From Lentisphaeria bacterium (GTDB lineage: Bacteria > Verrucomicrobiota > Lentisphaeria > Oligosphaerales > JAFGRS01): a stretch of DNA of 12,236 nt. Below the pieces are notes generated by a model. The model was not told where the DNA came from. It did not search any database and was given only the letters and a program-made list of their open reading frames with translations. The stretch lies in the NCBI GenBank assembly GCA_016935045.1, contig JAFGRS010000311.1, positions 1-12,236 on the forward strand, read 5' to 3'. Positions 1 to 6,283 of this stretch are shown in pieces (position 1 is the first letter of the stretch; every line of letters starts with the position of its first letter). The translations under genes and the position numbers were made by a program.

Positions 1-74
1 ATGTCCCCGGGGTTCTCGGGTGGACACATGCGGTGTGGCAGAACTCGTGCGGCATGGGGACCTACGGAGCTGAC

Positions 75-273
75 ATGCGCCCCCGGGAACCGTGCGGCGT
101 ACCATCTGTAGGGCGGATGGTCCCCAGCCGCCAGTGATGCCCCCTGTAGGGCCGGCGGTCCCCGACGGCCTCGGTTCCGGGATGCCGCCCGGGGACCGTG
201 CGGCGTACTGGGGATGGGTGATGCCGCCCGGGGACCGTGCGGGCTACCGGAGCGCCCGCGGCCTCGCGGGCAG
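75..273. repeat. Modular GC-rich intergenic repeat cluster (left copy)
   Basis: Three recurring modules can be seen. Module b, beginning ATGCCGCCCGGGGACC, lies at 182-208, with variants at 75-102 (degenerate) and 221-247 (GGGCTAC in place of GGCGTAC). Module a, beginning GTAGGGCCGGCGGTCC, is at 146-170, with a degenerate copy at about 106-132. Module c, a palindromic GC box containing GCGCCCGCG and CGCGGGCAG, is at 249-273. The same modules occur in reverse orientation at 7130-7267. There module a is a perfect 25-base match and module c matches at 24 of 25. The order here is b, a', a, b, b', c. There are no target-site duplications or transposase, so these look like non-autonomous dispersed intergenic repeats. 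Module c runs into the 3' end of the neighbouring minus-strand gene. Confidence 0.85.
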
Positions 274-1167
274 ATCACCGTCGAGGGACACTCCCAGCAA
301 CGCCTCGGCATTGCGATAACAGATCTTCTCGTAGGCGACGCGGGAGATGCGTCCGGAGGCAACGGCGTCATTGAGGAAGGGGATCAGATCGAGTCGATTG
401 CGGGGATCGCAGATGTCCGTGGCAAAGAAGAGGCGGTCCTGGAATTCCTCCAGGAAGGTGTAGCCGAAGGCCGGGTCTCGGCTGACGGCGTTGTAGCCGC
501 TGCCGGCCGCGGGGGAGAGGTCGCCGAGGAGGTTGGGGTACCGGCGCAGGAGCCGCACGGCGGCGCCTCCCGGCAGCACCGGTCCCTTGGGGTACGTGTT
601 GCGCAGATCCTCGGTAAGATCGCCGCTGATCTCGGCCCAGAAGGGCTGGGAATGGCCGATGAAACGCAGGGCCGGAAAGCGGGCCAGCGCCCGTTCCAGC
701 CCCGGCAGGCCAAGTTCGTCCACGATGCCGTAGTAGCCTCCCGCCCGGGGAGCGACGTGGAAGACGACCGGCAGATCGTTGGCCTCGGCGTGACGGAATA
801 GGTTCTGCATCAGGGGATCGTCGAAGGAGAGGTTGGCGCAGACCTCGCCGATCCCCTTGCAGCCACGCTCCTTCCAGTAGCGCATCAGGTGGCCGAGATC
901 GGCCTTGGGGGCGTTGCCCACCGCGCGCGGATCCACGTTCATGAAGGGGATGAAAAAGTCGGGGTACTTCTCGCAGACGGCAAGCACCTCGCCGACACCC
1001 TGGGGGACGTAGGAGCACTCGGGGTTGACGCCGGGCAGGATGACGGCCCGCCGGATACCGTGCGGCCGGAGCATCGTCAGCAGTTCCTCCGGGGTGGCAT
1101 AGGTGCCTCCGGAGAGCCGTTCCGGCCCCGGGAACAGGCGCGTGTGGACATGCATGTCGATGAACAT
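244..1167 (-). CDS. Amidohydrolase (metal-dependent TIM-barrel hydrolase, Amidohydro_2 type)
   Basis: A 307-residue cytoplasmic protein without a signal peptide. It has the metal-site pattern of the amidohydrolase superfamily: HxH at the first strand (MFIDMHVHT, His6 and His8), a His in VVFHVAP (about 137), a His in FIGHSQ (about 172) and a late Asp in FFATDICDP (about 251). The family hydrolyses or decarboxylates small organic substrates at a mono- or binuclear metal centre; the substrate here is unknown. I chose the ATG at 1165-1167 because AAAGGAA precedes it at good spacing and the HxH strand starts at once. A farther upstream ATG at 1203 would add 12 residues. It lies 63 bases downstream of an IolE-like gene and is probably cotranscribed with it. 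About the last 10 residues (DLPARPRALR) and the stop codon lie in a dispersed repeat module, so the tail is probably not native to the family. Confidence 0.85.
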   Translation of the reverse strand: MFIDMHVHTRLFPGPERLSGGTYATPEELLTMLRPHGIRRAVILPGVNPECSYVPQGVGEVLAVCEKYPDFFIPFMNVDPRAVGNAPKADLGHLMRYWKERGCKGIGEVCANLSFDDPLMQNLFRHAEANDLPVVFHVAPRAGGYYGIVDELGLPGLERALARFPALRFIGHSQPFWAEISGDLTEDLRNTYPKGPVLPGGAAVRLLRRYPNLLGDLSPAAGSGYNAVSRDPAFGYTFLEEFQDRLFFATDICDPRNRLDLIPFLNDAVASGRISRVAYEKICYRNAEALLGVSLDGDLPARPRALR

Positions 1168-1230
1168 GGGGGTTCCTTTCCGGACCGCGAAGCCCGGGAC
1201 CATCCCGGCGGGGGGATCGCCTGGTCCACC

Positions 1231-2013
1231 TCAATACCCCAAGGAGGCAAGGTACTGGCGGTTGCGCTGCGCCACTGCGGCGATGGGGCGTCGGGGATGG
1301 TCCTCTTCCACCGAGATCCAGCCGTCGTACCCCACCGCCACCAGCGCATCGAGAACGGCCTTGATGTCCAGCCCCGTGTTTCCCTCGTCGAGATCACAGA
1401 ACCGACTGGTCGTCCAGAACCCCTTCCGGCGGCGGTCCCAGCCCGCGGCGGGGTCCTGGGTCCAGAAGTTCTTGAGATGCACGTGGCCGATCCGTTGGGG
1501 CCAGCGTTCGAGCACCTCGGCGGGATGGGAGTGCGCGGCCCGCAGGTGGCCGGTGTCCAGGAGCAGCCAGAGCTCGGGCAGCCGCTGCAGCACCCGGGCG
1601 CAGTCCGCGGCGGTTTCGAGAATGGTCCCGATGTGGATGTGGTGGAAGGGGCGCAGACCATAGCGCCCGAAGATCGCCACGGGCTCCCGCAGGCCGTCCA
1701 CGAGCCGGTCCAGCTCCGCGTCATCGGGATCGACGCCCCCGGACTTGCGCGCCGCGGGAATCTCCGCGGCGGCGTTGCCCAGGGCCGCGTTCACCTTGGC
1801 CTTCAGGATGGGGTCGGAGGCGCCGACGTTGATCAGCCGCAGGCCGTACCGAGCCGCCAGAGCAGCGGTCTCCACGGCATCCTCCGCCGTCTCGACCCGC
1901 ACACCCTCGACACCGTCATACCCCGCCGACCGCGCAATGTCGAATACCTGACCGCGATCCTGGACCACGTCCTTCGGCCACCCACACAGATGCACGGCAA
2001 CACGGAACGCCAT
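1231..2013 (-). CDS. IolE-like sugar phosphate isomerase/epimerase family protein (xylose-isomerase-like TIM barrel)
   Basis: A 260-residue cytoplasmic protein of the AP-endonuclease-2/xylose-isomerase-like TIM-barrel family. Visible motifs are GYDGVEGV (about 31-38), FHHIHIGT followed by ET (about 123-133), LLLDTGHL (about 150-157), HVHLKNFW (about 177-184) and ISVEEDHP (about 233-240). From memory of the family, the HHxHxGT...ET and LLDTGH pair is characteristic of inosose dehydratase (IolE) and close relatives, where His, Asp and Glu residues bind a divalent metal. At 260 residues it is somewhat shorter than typical IolE (about 300), so an epimerase/isomerase of another polyol is equally possible. 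The ATG at 2011-2013 is preceded by GGGAGG at about 7 bases; upstream in-frame sequence is arginine-rich and not family-like. It is first in a minus-strand operon with the amidohydrolase, divergent from the methyltransferase-like gene. Confidence 0.85.
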   Translation of the reverse strand: MAFRVAVHLCGWPKDVVQDRGQVFDIARSAGYDGVEGVRVETAEDAVETAALAARYGLRLINVGASDPILKAKVNAALGNAAAEIPAARKSGGVDPDDAELDRLVDGLREPVAIFGRYGLRPFHHIHIGTILETAADCARVLQRLPELWLLLDTGHLRAAHSHPAEVLERWPQRIGHVHLKNFWTQDPAAGWDRRRKGFWTTSRFCDLDEGNTGLDIKAVLDALVAVGYDGWISVEEDHPRRPIAAVAQRNRQYLASLGY

Positions 2014-2259
2014 GGCACACCTCCCGTTTTCTCGCCCGTCCGTACAACGCCCCGCCGTTCGGCGCCGCCTCGGCCGCAAGGGGTGTCTCTCCAGCCGCGC
2101 GCACGAGCCGTCGGAACGACCTGCCGCCCGGATCCGTGGTCCCCGGGCGCGGGCCGTCCGGAACCATGGGCAACGACGGGTACAGTAGTGCACCGGGAGC
2201 GCAAGGAAAGGACCGCGCGTGCGGCATCGTTCGCCGTCGAGGCCGCCGGCCGGATTGGG

Positions 2260-2383
2260 GACCGCCTCAAGGCGGTACTACGAACCTGGGAATGCGCCGG
2301 CAAGGAGGCTCGTAGTACCGGCTTCAGCCGGAATCCCAGGCTCCATGTGAGACCGCCTCAAGGCGGTACTACGAACCTGGGAA
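2260..2383. repeat. REP-like palindromic triplet
   Basis: A 33-base unit occurs identically at 2260-2292 and 2351-2383. Its core ACCGCCTCAAGGCGGT is a perfect 6-bp stem with a 4-base loop, followed by ACTACGAACCTGGGAA. Between the two, at about 2310-2340, is a related copy in the opposite orientation (CGTAGTACCG, then palindrome core CCGGCTTCAGCCGG, then AATCCCAGG). The flanking CCTGGGA (2285-2291) and TCCCAGG (2334-2340) can also pair, so the first copy and the inverted one can fold into one long hairpin. The head-tail-head arrangement of variant palindromes is typical of REP/BIME elements mobilised by RAYT transposases, but none is encoded in this window. Copies elsewhere in the genome are expected but cannot be seen here. 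Confidence 0.8.
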
Positions 2384-2467
2384 CGTGCCTCAACCGTGTC
2401 GTAGCGGCGTCGATGAAACGTCGCCAGGCACGCACGCGATCCTGAAGGGCGAAGCCGTTTCGACGCG

Positions 2468-2488
2468 GGGGTGCCGCATGGGCACCCC
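2468..2488. other. Strong hairpin, 8-bp perfect stem
   Basis: GGGGTGCC (2468-2475) and GGCACCCC (2481-2488) form a perfect 8-bp stem around a 5-base GCATG loop. No T-run follows on either strand, so a simple intrinsic terminator is unlikely. It lies about 200 bases upstream of the URO-D-family start and next to another palindromic element. It may be part of a composite repeat or a protein-binding inverted repeat. Confidence 0.5.
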
Positions 2489-2497
2489 TTGCCGAAG

Positions 2498-2549
2498 GCC
2501 CTGAGCCCAGTCGAAGGGCTCCTGCTGAGCCGGTTCGCGATCCCTTCCC
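2498..2549. repeat. Compound palindromic element, copy 1
   Basis: GAGCCC (2503-2508) pairs with GGGCTC (2516-2521), and GGCTC (2517-2521) can instead pair with GAGCC (2527-2531), giving alternative hairpins. The stretch GCTCCTGCTGAGCCG plus TTC recurs at 8988-9006 with one mismatch, and weaker similarity extends on both sides (about 2512-2549 against 8984-9020). Both copies lie 130-170 bases upstream of plus-strand start codons. It may be a dispersed repeat or a shared upstream element. Confidence 0.55.
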
Positions 2550-2580
2550 GAGTTGGCCAATGCGCATGGGAACACGCGGG

Positions 2581-2608
2581 TTGCCGGGGATGGCGCCGCG
2601 GCTATGTT
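2581..2608 (+). promoter_or_regulatory. Putative sigma70-type promoter for the URO-D/SBBP pair
   Basis: TTGCCG (2581-2586) and TATGTT (2603-2608) each match the consensus hexamers at four of six positions and are separated by 16 bases. Transcription would start about 70 bases before the ATG at 2687. It is the best-looking promoter in the divergent gap, but it is called by eye and its score in a GC-rich genome is uncertain. Confidence 0.35.
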
Positions 2609-2686
2609 GGGGGAGTGGGTTGCACCTCACCCGTTTCGTCCTGCCGGCCGAGCAGGCGGAATGCCCGATTCTGCACGGAGATCAGG

Positions 2687-3787
2687 ATGGCCATGACACC
2701 CCGCGAGAACATGCTTTCGCTGTATCGGCGCACGGGTTGGGAGTGGGCTCCCGTGTCGTTCAGCCTCTGCCCCGCCATGCAGCAGAAGATGCGGGCGGCG
2801 GTTCCCGAGGGCATGGGACTGGGCGCCCATTTCGACTATCCCGAGGGCTTCGCATACACGGGGGCGCCCGGTCCGAAGCGGCTGGCGGCGGAGAAGCCGG
2901 ACTGGCAGCGCTACTACGCGGAGAGCCTCCATCCGGAGACCTCCTTCAGCGACTACGGCGTCGCCATGGAGGGCGGTCACGAAGGCACCCACCACCTGCG
3001 GCGCATGCACCATCCCATGGCGCGCATGGATTCCCTCGAACAGATGCAGGCATACCCCTGGCCCCAGTGGGATTGGGAGAACAGCGCCCACATCCGGGAG
3101 GCAGTCGAGACGGCCCACGCCAAGGGATTGCCCGTCATCGCCGGCATGGCCTGCTGCGTCTGGGAAACCTCGTGGTACATTCGGGACATGACCGTGTTGA
3201 TGATGGACATGGTGGCCGGGGACCCGAAGGCTTCCTACGTCCTCGATCGGGTCACGGACGACAGCGCCCGCCGCGCCGAAGCCTTCGCCCGGGCTGGCGT
3301 CGACATCATCGCGACGGGGGACGACATCGGCATGCAGAAGACCATCATGATGAGCCTCGACATGTACCGGGAATGGCTCAAACCGCGCCTGGCACGGATC
3401 ATCGCGGCCGCAAAACGCGTCAAACCCGATCTTCTCGTCCACTATCACAGCTGCGGCTACGTGGAACCCTACATCCCCGACCTCATCGAGGCCGGCATCG
3501 ATATCCTCAATCCCGTTCAGCCGGAGTGCATGGACTTCGCCGGGCTCCATGCCCGGTACGGCGACCGGCTGAGCTTCAACGGCACCCTCGGCACCCAGAC
3601 GACCATGCCCTTCGGAACCCCCGACGATGTGCGCGAGGTCGTCTTCCGCAACCTCGAGATCGCGGGGGCCGGGGGCGGCTTGGCGGTCTGCCCGACCCAC
3701 CTGCTCGAACCGGAGGTGCCGTGGGCAAACGTCGATGCCTATGTCAGAGCCTGTCGGGACTACTCGCGCAAGGGAGGGCGGCGATGA
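2687..3787 (+). CDS. URO-D superfamily protein with corrinoid-methyltransferase zinc motif
   Basis: A 366-residue cytoplasmic protein of the uroporphyrinogen-decarboxylase fold. It lacks the N-terminal Arg-rich substrate motif of true HemE. It has HYHSCG (His254, Cys256) and a later Cys in AVCPTH (Cys335), that is HxC-X78-C. This is the zinc-ligand pattern of methylcobamide:CoM methyltransferases such as MtaA, MtbA and CmuA, where zinc activates a thiol for methyl transfer from a corrinoid. The family is common in PVC and anaerobic genomes, usually with unknown substrate. GGAG at 2677-2680 favours the ATG at 2687; a second ATG at 2693 would give MTPREN and is also possible. Its stop overlaps the next start (ATGA), so the two are translationally coupled. 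No corrinoid protein or MtrH-like partner lies in the window. Function as a methyltransferase is an inference. Confidence 0.85.
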   Translation: MAMTPRENMLSLYRRTGWEWAPVSFSLCPAMQQKMRAAVPEGMGLGAHFDYPEGFAYTGAPGPKRLAAEKPDWQRYYAESLHPETSFSDYGVAMEGGHEGTHHLRRMHHPMARMDSLEQMQAYPWPQWDWENSAHIREAVETAHAKGLPVIAGMACCVWETSWYIRDMTVLMMDMVAGDPKASYVLDRVTDDSARRAEAFARAGVDIIATGDDIGMQKTIMMSLDMYREWLKPRLARIIAAAKRVKPDLLVHYHSCGYVEPYIPDLIEAGIDILNPVQPECMDFAGLHARYGDRLSFNGTLGTQTTMPFGTPDDVREVVFRNLEIAGAGGGLAVCPTHLLEPEVPWANVDAYVRACRDYSRKGGRR

Positions 3788-5958
3788 CACTCCGCGCAGG
3801 GCATGGTCCCTGCCCGCGGCCCGGGGCGGTTGGCTCCTGGCGCGGGGCGGGACCGGGGTGGTTTCACGGCGGCTGGCTTCGGTGTCTGCCGGCAGTCTGG
3901 GTTGCGGCCGCGGGTGCCTGGGCACAGTCCCTTTCAGGGCCGCTGTGGTCCACCTACGTCGGCGGGACGGGGGACGACTGGATCACCCGCGTCGCCGCCC
4001 GGGCGGATGGCCGGGTGGCAGTGGCGGGGGGAACTCTCTCCGGAGGCTGGATCCACGGCGGCTTCGACACGGACTACGGCGGCAGCGGGGACGGCTTCGT
4101 GGTGGTGCTCGACGCCCTCGGCGCACGGCTCTGGTCCACCTACCTCGGCGGCGGCGGCGCGGATACAGCCAACGCCGTGGCCATGGACGCCGAGGGCAAT
4201 GTCTTCGTCGTCGGCAGCACCCGCTCGACCGGCTGGGCCAAACAAGGCTGGGACACCACCCACGGCGGAGGCAGCGACGGGTTCCTGGCTAAACTCGCAG
4301 CGGACGGGAGCCTTGCCTGGTCTACCTACCTCGGCGGCACTGCGGACGACGCCTGCACCGATGTCGCGATTACCAGCCAGGGGCACATCGTGGTCGCCGG
4401 CGCCACGGCATCGGCCGGCTGGGCCGGCCAGGGTACCGGAACGGCCTACAACGGCGGCACGCAGGATGCCTTCGCCGCCGCCTTCGACGCCGACGGCGGG
4501 TTGCGCTGGGCGGCCTATCTCGGCGGCGACGACGAAGACGCGGCCTACAGTCTGGCGGTCGCCCCGACGGGGCGCCTCGCCGTGACCGGGAGCACACGCT
4601 CGGAAGATTGGTTCGAGAACGGTTTCGACCTCTCACCGGGAGGCGGGACCGATGCCTTTGTCCTGATCCTCGGTGGCAGTGGCGCCCCCGACTGGGGAAC
4701 CTACCTCGGCGGCAGCGGCGATGACACGGGTCTGGGGGTCGCGTGGAGCGCTGACGGCGCCGTGCTGGTGGCGGGGGAGACGTCTTCCGCGGGTTGGACG
4801 GCGGCAGGCGCCGACGTCACCCACAACGGCGGCAGCGACGGCTTCGCGGCGAAGCTGGGGGCCGACGGCGCCCACGTGTGGTCGACCTACCTCGGCGGCA
4901 CCCAGGCGGACGACACGCGGGACATCGCCGTCGATGGCGACGGGCACGTGCTCCTGAGCGGCCTCACCTATTCCGGAATCTGGCTGGGCGGGGGCCTCGA
5001 CGTCACCTACGGCGGCAGCGGAGACGGCTATGTGGCAAAGCTCGATGCCCAGGGCGGACACCTCTGGTCCGCTTACCTCGGCGGCTTCAGCCAGGACACC
5101 GCCAACGGCATTGCCGTGGACGACTCCGGGACCATCGTCGCGGCGGGAGAAAGTCTCTCCACGGGCTGGTTGCGCAACTCCGTGGGCGGTGGCTACAACG
5201 GCTCTGCCGACGGGTTCGTGTACACGCTCACGGACGTGGAAGTGCCTCTCTCCTACCTCGCCGAGATCGGTCCGGACCAGGTTGCCCTGGGCCGCGGACT
5301 GTGGGACGTTACGGGCCCCTACGGGACGGCGGTCGAGGGAAACCCCCTCGTGCTCGACCTCGCCCAGGACGCCGCCGGCAGGCTGACCGGTACCGGCAGC
5401 CTGATCCTGGACTCCGCCCTGCCGGCGCCCTTCGATGTTCCCCTCACGATCAAGGGGAAGGTCAAAGGCGCCCGAGGCGTGGTTTCGCTCAAGGCCAGTG
5501 CCAAAGGCCGCCTGAAGGGGATCCCCGGAGATGCGGCGGCCAAGGTGCAGGCAGCCCTGAAGATCACCCTCGCCCTCGAGCCCGACACCCGCCTGCTGAC
5601 GGGGCAGATCGTGGCCAAGGTGAAACGCGGCAAGGAATCGCAGACCTGGACTGCGCCCGTCCAGTGGGCACTTCCCGCGGACATGGACGGCACCTTCACA
5701 CAGGCCTTCGACTTGCTCGCGATCGGCGTCAACGTGACGGGAACCGGCACGCTGACCCTGTCGAACGGCCGTGCCTGTCTGCTCGAGGCCACCGGAACGG
5801 CAGGCAACGGAGAGCTGAAGCTCCAACTCGCCGGCGACTCGAACGACCCGGACTCCCGCGGCATCCGCATGCAGCTCGTGGTGCTGCCCGGCGAAGAAGG
5901 AGCCGCGACCCTCGAAGGCTGCTCCGGCAAGGCCTTCGGCCAATCCCTCCGCTGGTGA
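3784..5958 (+). CDS. Secreted SBBP-repeat seven-bladed propeller protein
   Basis: A 724-residue protein. Residues 1-30 are an atypical Gly/Arg/Pro-rich lead, followed by a hydrophobic stretch ending AAAGAWA-QS, a plausible signal peptidase site near 47/48. Seven repeats follow, beginning WSTYxGG at residues 55, 117, 179, 242, 304, 366 and 428, almost exactly 62 residues apart. Each contains a GW in mid-repeat and a later GGSDGF-type turn. These are SBBP-type repeats, and seven of them fit one closed beta-propeller. Residues 490-724 are a separate beta-rich region with a lysine-rich middle (about 556-620) that I do not recognise. Its two halves, starting near LWDVTGPYG and DMDGTFTQA, look weakly alike. 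There is no catalytic motif, anchor or PEP-CTERM tail. The ATGA overlap with the upstream methyltransferase-like gene fixes the start; no closer ATG precedes the signal. Likely a periplasmic or extracellular binding or scaffold protein. Confidence 0.85.
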   Translation: MTLRAGHGPCPRPGAVGSWRGAGPGWFHGGWLRCLPAVWVAAAGAWAQSLSGPLWSTYVGGTGDDWITRVAARADGRVAVAGGTLSGGWIHGGFDTDYGGSGDGFVVVLDALGARLWSTYLGGGGADTANAVAMDAEGNVFVVGSTRSTGWAKQGWDTTHGGGSDGFLAKLAADGSLAWSTYLGGTADDACTDVAITSQGHIVVAGATASAGWAGQGTGTAYNGGTQDAFAAAFDADGGLRWAAYLGGDDEDAAYSLAVAPTGRLAVTGSTRSEDWFENGFDLSPGGGTDAFVLILGGSGAPDWGTYLGGSGDDTGLGVAWSADGAVLVAGETSSAGWTAAGADVTHNGGSDGFAAKLGADGAHVWSTYLGGTQADDTRDIAVDGDGHVLLSGLTYSGIWLGGGLDVTYGGSGDGYVAKLDAQGGHLWSAYLGGFSQDTANGIAVDDSGTIVAAGESLSTGWLRNSVGGGYNGSADGFVYTLTDVEVPLSYLAEIGPDQVALGRGLWDVTGPYGTAVEGNPLVLDLAQDAAGRLTGTGSLILDSALPAPFDVPLTIKGKVKGARGVVSLKASAKGRLKGIPGDAAAKVQAALKITLALEPDTRLLTGQIVAKVKRGKESQTWTAPVQWALPADMDGTFTQAFDLLAIGVNVTGTGTLTLSNGRACLLEATGTAGNGELKLQLAGDSNDPDSRGIRMQLVVLPGEEGAATLEGCSGKAFGQSLRW
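3946..5250 (+). repeat. Seven tandem in-frame 186-base coding repeats (SBBP)
   Basis: This is the DNA encoding propeller residues 55-489. Units start at the TGG of each WSTYLGG-like motif at about 3946, 4132, 4318, 4507, 4693, 4879 and 5065. Six units are 186 bases and one (the third) is 189. The block ACCTACCTCGGCGGC is largely conserved at the DNA level between units while the rest has diverged. This points to old duplications or occasional gene conversion rather than a recent expansion. Confidence 0.8.
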
Positions 5959-6283
5959 CGTGAGGATCCGGGCTCCAGGCCTCACCATGGGGAGCGCAGG
6001 GCGCGCGCACGCGGAACACCCGGAGGAGATGCCCTGGAGCCCGCCCTCCTCGGCGGTACGCCGAACCAACGCAGCGAAGGCGCAGGACGACCGACACCGG
6101 CGAAGATGCCCTGGGAATGGGCGTTCCCCTTGTGCGCGTCGGTGCGTTCTGGGACTTGTCCGCCGAAGCGCGGGGGCTGCCCTGTTCGTGCCTTCTCCGC
6201 CTGCGCGCGGCAGATCGGCGGCGGCATGGATGCCTGTGGCCCAAGTGCCGTTCCCTGCCTGCGCCGGGCAGAACGAATTGCGG
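5959..6283. other. Convergent intergenic gap, 325 bases, no gene seen
   Basis: This gap lies between the convergent stops of the SBBP protein gene (plus) and the SGNH hydrolase gene (minus). Open frames cross it on both strands, but their translations are low-complexity Arg/Pro/Gly strings without a domain, as expected from high GC. A 10-bp inverted repeat (GGGCTCCAGG at 5970-5979, CCTGGAGCCC at 6033-6042) and two copies of AGATGCCCTGG (about 6027 and 6104) are the only structure I see, apart from the hairpin at 5960-5985. Confidence 0.55.
5960..5985. terminator. Weak hairpin just after the SBBP stop; possible terminator
   Basis: GTGAGG (5960-5965) can pair with CCTCAC (5980-5985) around a 14-base loop, two bases after the stop codon at 5958. 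There is no T-tract, so it is not a canonical intrinsic terminator. The inner GGGCTCCAGG can alternatively pair with 6033-6042. Confidence 0.22.

Larger units (their letters stand above)
2014..2686. other. Divergent intergenic region, 673 bases, no gene seen
   Basis: This gap lies between the divergent IolE-like and URO-D-family genes. Reading frames that cross it have repeat-derived, arginine-rich translations and no recognisable domain. It holds a REP-like triplet (2260-2383), an 8-bp-stem hairpin (2468-2488), a compound palindrome (2498-2549) and a plausible plus-strand promoter (2581-2608). For the minus-strand operon I see only a weak candidate: TACTGT read on the minus strand at about 2181-2186, which would give a leader of over 150 bases. 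I could not assign an operator. Confidence 0.6.

Noticed and set aside
889..2445. Long plus-strand open frame opposite the IolE-like and amidohydrolase genes
   Set aside because: It is the reverse shadow of two genes with conserved metal-binding motifs and its 3' part runs through REP-like palindromes.
2468..2488. Hairpin as an intrinsic terminator
   Set aside because: No T-tract on either strand, and no gene ends nearby; both flanking genes point away from it.
2560..3783. Long open frame running into the SBBP gene from upstream, suggesting a 1132-residue protein
   Set aside because: It lies over the URO-D-family gene in another frame and its translation is Arg/His/Gly/Pro-rich without domains; the real gene starts at the ATGA overlap at 3784.
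2687..3787. Assignment as HemE uroporphyrinogen decarboxylase of heme synthesis
   Set aside because: The N-terminal Arg-rich motif of HemE is missing and the HxC...C zinc motif points to the methyltransferase branch.
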